Origin: Bacteroidales bacterium
GTDB lineage: Bacteria > Bacteroidota > Bacteroidia > Bacteroidales > JAFGUD01
Length of the DNA stretch: 64,000 nt
Assembly (NCBI GenBank): GCA_016938685.1
Contig: JAFGUD010000528.1
Location: 1-64,000 of the forward strand
Reading direction: 5' to 3'
Positions 46,001-53,921 of the stretch are shown in pieces. Position 1 is the first letter of the stretch, and every line of letters begins with the position of its first letter. The notes beneath the pieces were generated by a model, which saw only the letters and a program-made list of their open reading frames with translations, ran no database searches and was not told the origin of the DNA. A program made the position numbers and the translations under genes.

Positions 46001-47300
46001 GGAATGGAAAAAACTCATTGATAAATATTTCTCTGAAAAAAGCGACAAACTGGAACATGATATGAAAGTTTGGAGCAAAATATACGAAGTTCCTGATAAA
46101 GAAATATGGGATATTAGAGATAGTTTGAGAAAAGAACTTGTTTCATTTATAAAAAATAGAATTAGTTCGCATTATGTTAGACAAAGAAAAAGTCCTCAGC
46201 AGATAGTTGCAATTCAGAATAAAGTTAATGATAAAATTCTTACTTTGGGTTTCGCCAGAAGGTTTGCGACATACAAAAGAGCTTATCTTTTATTTTATGA
46301 TACAGAAAAATTAGCTAATATTCTAAATAATCCAAAACAACCGGTTCAGATTATTTTTGCAGGGAAAGCTCATCCGGCAGATGGTCAGGGGCAAGAACTA
46401 ATTCAAAGAATAAATGAAATTTCAAAACTTCCTGCATTTTTAGGTAAAATTATTTTCCTTGAAAATTATGACATGGAAGTTGCTAAAAAAATGGTTCAAG
46501 GGGTTGATGTTTGGATTAATACACCAACCAGACCTTTGGAGGCAAGTGGAACAAGCGGAATGAAAGCAACTATGAACGGTGTGCTAAATTTAAGTGTCCT
46601 AGATGGTTGGTGGGTAGAAGGTTATAAAGAAGGTGCCGGTTGGGCTCTGCCGCTAGATAGAACTTATGAAAATCAGGAATTTCAAAACCAGCTAGACGCA
46701 GAAATGATTTATGAAATGCTTGAAAATGAGATAGTTCCAATGTTCTACAAACGAGACGACTCTGGGATTCCAAGAGAATGGATACAGTTTATCAAGAAGA
46801 ATCTTGCACAAATTGCACCTGAATTTACTACAGCTAGAATGTTAGATGATTATATTGATAGGTTCTATAAAAAACTTTCAACAAGAAAAGATTTGTTAAG
46901 AAAGAATGATTTCTTTATTGCTCACGAAATTTCAGCTTGGAAAAAAAGAATGGCTTATAGTTGGGAAAGTATTGTTCCTCTCAAAGTTGTTGCACCTAAA
47001 GAAGATTCTCCAATGTTAAGTGTTGGAGAAAAATATTACGGTGAAGTTGTAATTGATTTAAATGAAATTAGTCCTGAAAATGTTGGCGTTGAGTTGCTTA
47101 TTGTTGAAGAAGATGATGGAAATGTGAAAATTCTGCAAAAACAGGAAATGAATCTTGTTACTTATGAAAACAATATTGCTACTTATGCGTTAGAGGTTAA
47201 ACCTGCTAGACCAGGGATATATAAATATTCTTTTAGAGCATATCCCAAAAATGAACTTTTACCTCACAGGCAAGATTTCCCGCTTGTTTTGTGGATATAA
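43068..47300 (+). CDS. Fusion of GT3-like glycogen synthase and alpha-glucan phosphorylase
   Basis: The 1410-residue product joins two enzymes. Residues about 1-560 resemble eukaryotic-type (GT3) glycogen synthase: FEVSWEVCNKVGGIHTVVETKA, FHEWMTGAGLLYL near 165, and YEPWGYTPLESLAF near 436 with the E-x7-E motif. Residues about 575-645 match DUF3417 (LKGLDELSKNLWWEWNFDA), and about 660-1310 a GT35 phosphorylase: YFSMEYGLANPLKIYSGGLG, HSNEGHSAF, FTTHTPVPAGHD, GFARRFATYKRA and EASGTSGMKATMNG, whose Lys (near 1165) holds pyridoxal phosphate. A beta-rich tail ends the protein. One half would build and the other phosphorolyse alpha-1,4-glucan. There is no internal stop or restart. It may be common in Bacteroidota; that is recollection. 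Confidence 0.88.
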   Translation: MKNEKKIDFLFEVSWEVCNKVGGIHTVVETKALTLEKVFKDNFILIGPDLDREGRSNPEFEEDLDTFKSWRTILLNQGIRVKIGRWKIIGKPLVFLIDFSSLFSRKDEVFTELWTDYKVDSLSGSWDYIEAAMFGHAAGIVIESFHNFHLSVRQNVIAHFHEWMTGAGLLYLKSNAPQISTVFTTHATTLGRSIAGNNFPLYSIMPKINGDSKAKELNVVAKHSLEKSAAREADSFTTVSHLTAAETKQFLEKEVDVVTPNGFEANMVPADEEYAEIKTGSHSKLREVSEALFGYELDEDTAFVSTSGRYEYKNKGLDVFIDVFAELNQKEEFHKKIVAFILVPANNYGPRKDLMEKLNGNSTQDLDNKFLTHYLHDADFDTILRRIKELGFTNGKEQNAKIIFVPAYLNGDDGIFNRTYYDLLPAFNMTIYPSYYEPWGYTPLESLAFHVPTITTSLAGFGIWIQNSNTELGDCLTVVNRTDDNYRAVVKDILGTIITCSYKTQKEIEYERNNALFLSKTALWKNLITYYYEAYDIAIKKQRKRTEGIVIKQVKEPLVSMPKFPVNKPKWRTASVLPNLPEKLKGLDELSKNLWWEWNFDAIELFKSIDEELWSNSKNPIKLLKEVEYETLVRLERDRDFISKYEEVYRKFTDYVNTEYRKDLPTVTYFSMEYGLANPLKIYSGGLGILAGDYLKQASDKGIELVAVGLMYKFGYFTQQLSIRGEQIVSYDLQNFADLPVELVRDKKNEPIIVNVGLPGRIVHLQIWKVNVGRIPLYLLDSDVDKNNHDDRTITHKLYGGDNEHRLKQEFILGIGGARAIRKMNISSNVYHSNEGHSAFIGIERINQYMNEHRLTFAEAVEIVRGSTLFTTHTPVPAGHDVFPEDLLMGYFGHYPERLKISWTEFLKLGKLNPGDKTEKFSMSHLAANLSQEINGVSYLHGEVTKDMFYHLWEGYYPEELHIGYVTNGVHYQTWAASEWKKLIDKYFSEKSDKLEHDMKVWSKIYEVPDKEIWDIRDSLRKELVSFIKNRISSHYVRQRKSPQQIVAIQNKVNDKILTLGFARRFATYKRAYLLFYDTEKLANILNNPKQPVQIIFAGKAHPADGQGQELIQRINEISKLPAFLGKIIFLENYDMEVAKKMVQGVDVWINTPTRPLEASGTSGMKATMNGVLNLSVLDGWWVEGYKEGAGWALPLDRTYENQEFQNQLDAEMIYEMLENEIVPMFYKRDDSGIPREWIQFIKKNLAQIAPEFTTARMLDDYIDRFYKKLSTRKDLLRKNDFFIAHEISAWKKRMAYSWESIVPLKVVAPKEDSPMLSVGEKYYGEVVIDLNEISPENVGVELLIVEEDDGNVKILQKQEMNLVTYENNIATYALEVKPARPGIYKYSFRAYPKNELLPHRQDFPLVLWI

Positions 47301-47313
47301 TAATTTAAAAATT

Positions 47314-47345
47314 AAAAAGCCTTTACATTTATGTAAAGGCTTTTT
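47314..47345 (+). terminator. Rho-independent terminator of the glycogen cluster
   Basis: AAAAAGCCTTTACAT (47314-47328) pairs perfectly with ATGTAAAGGCTTTTT (47331-47345) around two bases, ending in a T-run, 14 bases after the fusion gene stop. Confidence 0.9.
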
Positions 47346-47559
47346 AAATGAATATATTTGTTTAAATAATCAATAGGCTTTGCATACTTCAATGGTTGGA
47401 GTTCCACAAATCAAAAAAGTATCTTTTGTAATAGAGTTTTTTTGGGGATTACATATTCTATAAAGTTTTGAATTTTTTAGATTAAATATTGAATTCAAGT
47501 TGAGCAACAAAACATCTCACTTTATTCTTGAATTTTTTTAAGAATCTTCCTAAAACATA
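47346..47559. other. Gap with no recognised feature
   Basis: Between the terminator and the next promoter I see no coding region, repeat or RNA gene. Confidence 0.5.
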
Positions 47560-47588
47560 TTTGAGTTTTTAATTATTATTTATATTTG
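47560..47588 (+). promoter_or_regulatory. Candidate promoter for the M3 peptidase gene
   Basis: TTTG (47560-47563), a 17-base spacer and TATATTTG (47581-47588) approximate the consensus, 42 bases before the ATG. Confidence 0.5.
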
Positions 47589-47630
47589 GCAAATCAAATT
47601 TTACATATTTACTAAATTAAAAATAATCGA

Positions 47631-49757
47631 ATGAAAAAATTAACATTAATCGCACTTTTAGCAATTGCTTTTGCTTTTGGAGCGTGCAAACAATCAAAGA
47701 TCAACGAAATGAGTACAGATAATCCGCTTTTGCAGGAATTTACAAATGAATACGGAATTCCTCCTTTTGATAAAATCAAAACCGAACATTTTCTTCCGGC
47801 TTTTAAAGCTGCAATGGAGGAGCAAAATATTGTAATTCAGCAAATTGTTGAGAACAAAGACATTCCAACTTTTGAAAATACTATTGAGGCGTATGAATTT
47901 AGTGGTTTGAAACTTTCTGCTGTTTCTTCAATCTTCTATAACTTTTTATCAGCTAATACAAACGAAGAGATGCAGCAAATTGCTCAGGATTTGGCTTCAT
48001 TGTCAACTGCTCATTGGGCTGATATTCAGTATAATGCTGATTTGTTTGCTAAAGTTGAAATGGTTTATAAATCAAAAAAGGATTTAGCTCTTAATCAGGA
48101 GCAGGAAATGTTGTTGGACGAAACTTACAAAAGCTTTGTTCGCGCTGGAGTTGGTTTACCAAAAGAACAACAAGACAAGTTACGTGAAATAAACGAAGAA
48201 CTTTCAAAACTTACTTTGCAGTTTGATAACAACAATCTTGCAGAAGTAAACAGCTATCGTTTAGTTGTTGATAATGAAGCAGATTTGGCTGGTTTGCCTG
48301 ACGGTTTAGTTTCAGAAGCTGCCGAATTAGCTAAAAGTGAAGGAATGGAAAACAAATGGGAGTTTACAATTCATAAACCGGTTCTTATTCCTTTCTTGCA
48401 ATATGCTGAAAATAGAGAGCTTAGAGAAAAAATATTTAAGGCATATATAAATCTTGGTGATAATGGAAATGAGTATGATAATAAAGAAATTATTTCTAAA
48501 ATTGTGAATCTAAGAGTTGAAAAGGCTCATATATTAGGCTACAACAATTATGCTGAATATGTTTTAGAAGAAAATATGGCTAAAACTCCTGAAAAGGTTT
48601 ATGAATTTTTGAATTCATTATTTGAAAAAGCATTGCCAGTGGCAGAAAAAGAAGCAAAGGATTTGCAGGATATGATTATCGCAGACGGAAAAGATTTTCA
48701 GTTAGAACCTTGGGATTGGTGGTATTATACAGAAAAAATTCGTCAAACAAAATATGATTTGAACGAAGAAGAGTTACGTGAGTATTTTCAGTTAGATACT
48801 GTTTTGAAAGGAATGTTTAATGTTGCAAAAAAATTGTACAATATTGAAATTGTCAGGCTTGATGAGGCTCCTATTTATCTCACAGAAGCAGTTCCTCATG
48901 TTGTTAAAGATGCCACGACCGGGGAACATATCGGAGTTATTTATATCGACTTTTATCCACGTGCCAGTAAACAATCCGGAGCTTGGATGGATAATTATGT
49001 CAATCAATATATTTATGAAGGAAAAGAACAACGTCCAGTTATTACAAACGTTTTGAATTTCACAAAACCTTCCGGTGACAAACCGTCTTTACTTTCTTTA
49101 GACGAAGTAAGTACTCTATTCCATGAATTTGGTCATGCTTTACACGGATTATTAACTCAATGTACATATCCTTCTTTATCAGGTACTTCTGTTGCTCGTG
49201 ATTTCGTTGAACTACCTTCGCAAGTAATGGAAAATTGGGCAATGGAGCCTTCTGTTATCAAAACATTTGCAAAACATTATATTACAGGAGAAGTTATTCC
49301 CGATGAGTTGCTGGAAAAAATCGAAAATTCTGCTAAATTTAATCAGGGATTTGCTTCTGTAGAGTACCTTGCTGCTTCTTTATTAGATATGGATTATCAT
49401 TCAATTTCCGAAATTCAGGATAATTTTAACGTTACGGATTTTGAGAACAATTCTATGGCAAAAATTCACATGCCTGATAATATTGTTGTAAGATATCGTA
49501 GTACATATTTTGGACATATTTTCGCAGGAGGATATTCTGCCGGATATTACAGCTATATTTGGGCTGCTGTTTTAGATGCTGATGCTTATGCTGCTTTTAA
49601 AGAAACCGGAGATGTATTTAATCAGGAGAAAGCAAAAGCTTTTAGGGAAAATATTCTTGAAAAAGGTGGAACACAAGACCCAATGGAACTTTACGTTCAG
49701 TTTAGAGGTCAGGAACCTAAAATTGAACCATTATTGGAAAGAAGAGGTTTGATGTAG
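47631..49757 (+). CDS. dcp: M3-family peptidyl-dipeptidase (Dcp-like) lipoprotein
   Basis: Dcp-type enzymes are zinc metallopeptidases that cut dipeptides from the C-terminus of short peptides. The 708-residue product has the HExxH zinc site in TLFHEFGHALHGLL (near residues 500-512), followed by the third-ligand region FVELPSQVMENWA. The family C-terminal motif FAGGYSAGYYSYIWAAVLDADAY is intact. The N-terminus has a lipobox FGAC (Cys19), so the enzyme is exported and lipid-anchored, as in many Bacteroidota, unlike cytoplasmic Dcp of enterobacteria. It has its own promoter and terminator. It may complement the S46 peptidase at 29660 in peptide use. Confidence 0.93.
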   Translation: MKKLTLIALLAIAFAFGACKQSKINEMSTDNPLLQEFTNEYGIPPFDKIKTEHFLPAFKAAMEEQNIVIQQIVENKDIPTFENTIEAYEFSGLKLSAVSSIFYNFLSANTNEEMQQIAQDLASLSTAHWADIQYNADLFAKVEMVYKSKKDLALNQEQEMLLDETYKSFVRAGVGLPKEQQDKLREINEELSKLTLQFDNNNLAEVNSYRLVVDNEADLAGLPDGLVSEAAELAKSEGMENKWEFTIHKPVLIPFLQYAENRELREKIFKAYINLGDNGNEYDNKEIISKIVNLRVEKAHILGYNNYAEYVLEENMAKTPEKVYEFLNSLFEKALPVAEKEAKDLQDMIIADGKDFQLEPWDWWYYTEKIRQTKYDLNEEELREYFQLDTVLKGMFNVAKKLYNIEIVRLDEAPIYLTEAVPHVVKDATTGEHIGVIYIDFYPRASKQSGAWMDNYVNQYIYEGKEQRPVITNVLNFTKPSGDKPSLLSLDEVSTLFHEFGHALHGLLTQCTYPSLSGTSVARDFVELPSQVMENWAMEPSVIKTFAKHYITGEVIPDELLEKIENSAKFNQGFASVEYLAASLLDMDYHSISEIQDNFNVTDFENNSMAKIHMPDNIVVRYRSTYFGHIFAGGYSAGYYSYIWAAVLDADAYAAFKETGDVFNQEKAKAFRENILEKGGTQDPMELYVQFRGQEPKIEPLLERRGLM

Positions 49758-49770
49758 AAAAATAAATTAT

Positions 49771-49822
49771 AAAAAGGCTATTTTGTATTAGTTGAATTTA
49801 CTAATATTAAACAGCCTTTTTT
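49771..49822 (+). terminator. Terminator with nested stem
   Basis: AAAAAGGCT (49771-49779) pairs with AGCCTTTTTT (49813-49822), and inside it TATTAG (49786-49791) pairs with CTAATA (49801-49806). The T-run follows directly. Confidence 0.8.
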
Positions 49823-49932
49823 ATTTTTTGAGTCTATTGATAGTTTAATAATTCGTTATAAATAACATAACCATATTATAATCAGATTGATAGCTTGATT
49901 TTTTAAATTAGAGTAAATAACAGATAATCAAT

Positions 49933-49957
49933 AATCTGTGAATCTGTGGCTAAAAAA
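49933..49957. repeat. AATCTGTGAATCTGTGG repeat unit
   Basis: It matches the extended unit at 33807-33830 and lies in another intergenic gap. Confidence 0.55.
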
Positions 49958-49999
49958 TTAACGAACTAATGATAGTTAATACAGAAAAATTAAAATTAA

Positions 50000-50046
50000 A
50001 AACTATCAAATTGTCAAATTAAAAAATCATCAAATTAAAAAATTAT
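50000..50046. repeat. ATCAAATT low-complexity repeat
   Basis: ATCAAATTGTCAAATTAAAAAATC-type units are repeated up to and slightly into the fabI 3' end. It is another short AT-rich intergenic repeat. Confidence 0.45.
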
Positions 50047-50882
50047 TCACAGTCTTCGCAATTATTTTCAAACGATTGTTTGTATTGAAGCATAGCTCTT
50101 TTGCTCATACCCATAGAAGCAAATCCGCCGTCGTGGAATAAATTCTGCATTGTTATTTTTCTGGTTAAATCAGAGAATAAAGTAACAGTGAAGTCTGCCA
50201 AATCTTTTGCGTCTGCGTTACCCAAAGGAGACATACGTTCTGTAAAGTCCATTAAAGCATCAATTCCGGCTACTCCGCTTCCTGCCGTTGTCATTGTAGG
50301 TGATTGCGAAATAGTGTTAACTCTAACTTTTCTTTCACGACCATAAATATAACCAAAACTTCTTGCAATAGATTCTAACAGTGCTTTTGCATCTGCCATG
50401 TCATTATATCTAAAAAGAGTTCTTTGAGCAGCTATGTATGATAAAGCAACAACAGAACCCCATTCGTTGATTGCATCTAATTTGAATGCAACTTGTAGTA
50501 CTTTGTGGAAAGAAATAGCTGATATATCAAGAGTTTTTACGTAATAATCATAATTAAGTTCAGGATAAGGTATTTTTTTTCGCACGTTTAGTGACATTCC
50601 AATTGAATGAAGTACAAAATCAACTTTTCCGCCTAAAATATCCATAGATTTTTCAAAAACATTTTGAATATCAGAAACTTTTGTAGCGTCTGCAGGAATA
50701 ATTTCAGAACCGGTTTTTTTTGCAAGTTCATCTAATTGTCCAAAACGAAGTGCAACCGGAGTATTTGAAAGTGTGAATATTGCTCCTTGTTCATGCGCTT
50801 TTTCAGCGATTTTCCAAGCCATTGATTTTTCGTCAAGTGCTCCAAAAATAATCCCTTTTTTACCTTTTAATAAATTTTCCAT
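50043..50882 (-). CDS. fabI: Enoyl-[acyl-carrier-protein] reductase FabI
   Basis: FabI reduces the enoyl-ACP double bond in the last step of each fatty acid elongation cycle, using NAD(P)H. The 279-residue product is an atypical short-chain dehydrogenase with the GIIFGALDEKSMAWKIA cofactor loop and the catalytic Y-x6-K in RYNDMADAKALLES (near residues 160-168). The segment NTISQSPTMTTAGSGVAG replaces the classical substrate-loop sequence and is, as I recall, typical of Bacteroidota FabI. It appears monocistronic. The C-terminus is unusually Cys/Glu-rich (ENNCEDCE). Confidence 0.94.
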   Translation of the reverse strand: MENLLKGKKGIIFGALDEKSMAWKIAEKAHEQGAIFTLSNTPVALRFGQLDELAKKTGSEIIPADATKVSDIQNVFEKSMDILGGKVDFVLHSIGMSLNVRKKIPYPELNYDYYVKTLDISAISFHKVLQVAFKLDAINEWGSVVALSYIAAQRTLFRYNDMADAKALLESIARSFGYIYGRERKVRVNTISQSPTMTTAGSGVAGIDALMDFTERMSPLGNADAKDLADFTVTLFSDLTRKITMQNLFHDGGFASMGMSKRAMLQYKQSFENNCEDCE

Positions 50883-50990
50883 AATTTTTATTTTTGTCTA
50901 AAATATTGGTATTCAGTTAGTTGTTTTGGTTTTGCCAAATTATAAAATTCCGGCAAACATACTAAATATGTTTAAAAACACAAAATATAG

Positions 50991-51785
50991 TTATTGACCT
51001 ATTGGGATAACTACACGAAATCCGATTGTAATACTGTTGTTGTTTGGATTAGAAGCTTTTCTGTTTGAGGGGGTTATGCTTTTTGCTTTATTTGCCCAGG
51101 ATCCTCCTCTTTTAACTTTTTGATCGCCTTTTTCGGGTCCGGTTGGGTTTTCTTTTTCGGAATTTTTATAATAATATGGAGAATACCAGTCTTGACACCA
51201 TTCCGACAAATTGCCGAACAAATCGTAAACACCAGAAGGTAAAATTTCTTTTGATTTAATTTCGTAATATTTATAATGTTCGCTTTCAGAATAAACTGCA
51301 TACTTGTCAAGTGTGTCTATCGAAATTTCTTTATATGGTAATGAAAGCTTTGCCAAATATTCCCATTCTGCCTCTGTTGGCAATCTGCCGCCAATCCATT
51401 TGCAATATGCATTTGCTCCCCACCAACTGACAAAAACAACTGGATAATTTTCAAATCCTTTTTCTACGTAAAAAATACTGTCTTTTTCGTAAATTTTGCA
51501 ATTTTCTGACTCCCATTTTCCATTTATGTCAATCCACATTGTATTTCCTTCGTGTTGATTTCCTTTTTCGTTTAAAAAAATTACATATTCAGCGTTTGTT
51601 ACTTCATGATCAAGTACATAAAAATCAGATATTTTAACCTTGTGAATTGGAATTTCATCAGGTTGATTTTTTGAACCCATTTTATATTTTCCACCTTTAA
51701 TAAAAACATAGTTTTCTGGTGCTTGTGCATTGATATTTAATATAAAAAAAACACAAATTGAAATAAGAAATAATTTTTTTTCCAT
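50991..51785 (-). CDS. Exported FGE-fold (SUMF1-like) protein lacking the active cysteine
   Basis: The 264-residue product has a signal peptide (MEKKLFLISICVFFILNINAQ) when read from the ATG at 51785; an upstream start 93 bases earlier would bury it. The FGE-sulfatase fold is clear: GGKYKMGSKN, VTNAEYVIFLNEKG, PVVFVSWWGANAYCKWIGGRLPTEAEWEY, GNLSEWCQDWY and RGGSWANK. In true formylglycine-generating enzymes a Cys pair sits just after RGGS; here that region reads SITPSNRKASN with no Cys, so it is probably a structural or binding protein, as in GldK/SUMF1-like envelope proteins. No sulfatase gene is near. It is divergent from the GT2 fusion. Confidence 0.82.
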   Translation of the reverse strand: MEKKLFLISICVFFILNINAQAPENYVFIKGGKYKMGSKNQPDEIPIHKVKISDFYVLDHEVTNAEYVIFLNEKGNQHEGNTMWIDINGKWESENCKIYEKDSIFYVEKGFENYPVVFVSWWGANAYCKWIGGRLPTEAEWEYLAKLSLPYKEISIDTLDKYAVYSESEHYKYYEIKSKEILPSGVYDLFGNLSEWCQDWYSPYYYKNSEKENPTGPEKGDQKVKRGGSWANKAKSITPSNRKASNPNNNSITIGFRVVIPIGQ

Positions 51786-51799
51786 TTTTATTTTTTTTT

Positions 51800-51808
51800 G
51801 CAAATGTA
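51800..51808 (-). promoter_or_regulatory. Candidate -7 element for the FGE-fold gene
   Basis: On the minus strand this reads TACATTTGC, an exact TAnnTTTGC match 15 bases from the ATG at 51785. It supports that start; the -33 element is weak. Confidence 0.5.
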
Positions 51809-51811
51809 GTT

Positions 51812-51841
51812 TTTGGTGTTTTTTTAAAAAAATTACTTTTG
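51812..51841 (+). promoter_or_regulatory. Bacteroidota-type promoter
   Basis: TTTG (51812-51815), an 18-base spacer and TACTTTTG (51834-51841) match the consensus, 17 bases before the ATG at 51859, supporting this start over an upstream in-frame codon. Confidence 0.65.
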
Positions 51842-51858
51842 TGAAATTATTATTTAAA

Positions 51859-53814
51859 ATGGATCTTTCAATTGTCATAGTAAATTACAACGTAAAACAT
51901 TTTCTGCAACAATGTCTTACATCGGTTTTTAATGCTTTAAAAACTGTTGATGCTGAGGTGTGGGTTGTTGATAATAACTCTGTCGATGGATCTGTTCAAA
52001 TGGTTAGGGAGAATTTTCCGGAAACAAAACTTATTGCAAATAAAGATAATGTGGGATTTTCTAAGGCTAATAATCAAGCAATTAGGTTATCAACAGGAAA
52101 ATATATTTTATTGCTAAACCCCGACACAATTGTAGAAGAATCAACTTTTGCTAAAATTGTTGATTTTATGGATGAAAATCCAAACGCGGGTGGGCTAGGA
52201 GTAAATATGATTGATGGAAAAGGTAATTTTCTGCCTGAATCGAAACGTGGAATCCCAACTCCAATGGTAGCTTTTTACAAAATGTTTGGATTAACTAGTA
52301 TTTTCTCAAAATCTAAGCGTTTTGCAAAGTATTATATGGGACATTTAGATAAAAATGAGACAAATAAAGTCGAAATTTTATCAGGTGCTTTTATGTTGCT
52401 CCGAAAAACAGTTCTTGACAAAATAGGTTTGCTAGATGAAGATTTTTTTATGTACGGAGAAGATATTGATTTGTCATACAGAATATTAAAATCCGGTTTT
52501 GATAATTATTATTTTGCTGACACAAAAATTGTTCATTACAAAGGAGAAAGCACTAAAAAAGGTAGTCTCAACTATGTTTATGTTTTTTACAATGCAATGA
52601 TAATTTTTGCGAAAAAACATTTTGCTAAATCAAATGCCAGATTGTTTATGTTTTTAATAAAAATGGCAATTGTTTTCAGGGCAAGTTTATCGGTAATGAA
52701 AAGAGCATGGAATAATTTGTATCTGCCACTTTTAGATGCAACGGCTATTTATGCAGGATTTTACTTTTTTGTGCCGTTTTGGGAAAAAATAAAATTTCAC
52801 GAAACCAATTATTATCCCGATTTTATATGGATACTTTTGGGCTTGTATGTGCTAATTTGGCTTATTTCAGGATATTATTCCGGAATGTATGAAAATCCGG
52901 TTAAGTTGAAAAGTGTTTTTGTAGGTATATTAATAGGAACATTTATTATTCTTGTAATTTATGCTTTAATAGATGTAAAATTCAGATTTTCAAGGGCTGT
53001 GATTTTAATTGGAACCGGATATGCTATTTCAATGCTTCTTTTGTTTCGGGTCATCTTACATGGTTTAAGAAAACATTCAAAATACAGTATTTATTCGCGC
53101 AGAGAAAACAGAGTTGCAATTGTTGGCGAAACCGACGAAAATTTAAGAGTAAAATCTATTTTGGAACAAATCAGCCTTAGGATTAATGTTGTAGGTTTTA
53201 TTAGTCCAAATGATAACAAAAATGATTATCTTGGAAACTTAGATCAAATTGATGAAATTGTTAAAATTCACAAGATTGATGAAGTAATTTTTTGTGCTAA
53301 AAATCTTTCTGCTGAAAAAATTATTAGCCGAATGTTGAAACTTTCAAGTCTTGATGTTAGTGTAAAAATCGCTCCTGAAGATAGTGTTTCAATAATTGGC
53401 AGTAATTCAATAAATACAGCCGGAGATTTGTATACTCTTGATTTGAATACAATAACAAAAGCAAATAATAAAAGATTTAAAGCTTTGTTTGACAAAATAT
53501 TTGCAGTTATTCTTTTGGTGTTTTTCCCAATTGTTTTGTTTTTCGTGAAAAATAAGTTGGGATTATTTAGAAATATTTTTTTTGTTCTAATTGGTAAATA
53601 TAGTTGGGTTGGATTTTCATCTAATGATCAAATATTTATGAATAATTTACCACTTATTAAAAAAGGAATATTGTCACCCATAGACAGTGTTAAGAACTCA
53701 AATAAAATGTTGGCGGGGGTAAAACACAATTTTAATGTATCTTATGCTAAAAATTATCGTGTTACAACCGATATTTTTATTATTTTTAAGGGATTTAATC
53801 AACTAGGAAAATAA
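51859..53814 (+). CDS. GT2 glycosyltransferase fused to a polyprenyl-glycosyltransferase-like membrane part
   Basis: The 651-residue product starts at the ATG at 51859. Residues about 1-260 form a rhamnosyltransferase-like GT2 domain (LSIVIVNYNVKHFLQQCL, VVDNNSVDGSVQM, LLLNPDTIVEE, FFMYGEDIDLSYRI). Four hydrophobic spans follow (about 280-420), then a Rossmann-like CoA_binding_3-type domain (about 430-560, NRVAIVGETDENLRVKSIL) and a final hydrophobic span (about 580-600). The second half resembles the N-terminal part of WbaP/CpsE-type polyprenyl-phosphate sugar transferases, but the conserved catalytic sugar-transferase domain after the last span is missing or badly shortened. It could extend a surface polysaccharide at the membrane. 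The fused arrangement is unusual to me. Confidence 0.8.
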   Translation: MDLSIVIVNYNVKHFLQQCLTSVFNALKTVDAEVWVVDNNSVDGSVQMVRENFPETKLIANKDNVGFSKANNQAIRLSTGKYILLLNPDTIVEESTFAKIVDFMDENPNAGGLGVNMIDGKGNFLPESKRGIPTPMVAFYKMFGLTSIFSKSKRFAKYYMGHLDKNETNKVEILSGAFMLLRKTVLDKIGLLDEDFFMYGEDIDLSYRILKSGFDNYYFADTKIVHYKGESTKKGSLNYVYVFYNAMIIFAKKHFAKSNARLFMFLIKMAIVFRASLSVMKRAWNNLYLPLLDATAIYAGFYFFVPFWEKIKFHETNYYPDFIWILLGLYVLIWLISGYYSGMYENPVKLKSVFVGILIGTFIILVIYALIDVKFRFSRAVILIGTGYAISMLLLFRVILHGLRKHSKYSIYSRRENRVAIVGETDENLRVKSILEQISLRINVVGFISPNDNKNDYLGNLDQIDEIVKIHKIDEVIFCAKNLSAEKIISRMLKLSSLDVSVKIAPEDSVSIIGSNSINTAGDLYTLDLNTITKANNKRFKALFDKIFAVILLVFFPIVLFFVKNKLGLFRNIFFVLIGKYSWVGFSSNDQIFMNNLPLIKKGILSPIDSVKNSNKMLAGVKHNFNVSYAKNYRVTTDIFIIFKGFNQLGK

Positions 53815-53896
53815 CAAAAAGCATTTTTAAATTTGCTGATAATTTATTTTTTAAAAAAAACAAAAACGAATATAGATAACTATCGGATAATTTTAA

Positions 53897-53904
53897 TAAT
53901 TTTG
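53897..53904 (+). promoter_or_regulatory. Candidate -7 element for ftsY operon
   Basis: TAATTTTG is an exact TAnnTTTG match 17 bases before the ftsY ATG. No TTTG is present at the right -33 position. Confidence 0.4.
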
Positions 53905-53921
53905 TCCTAAATTTGAATGAA

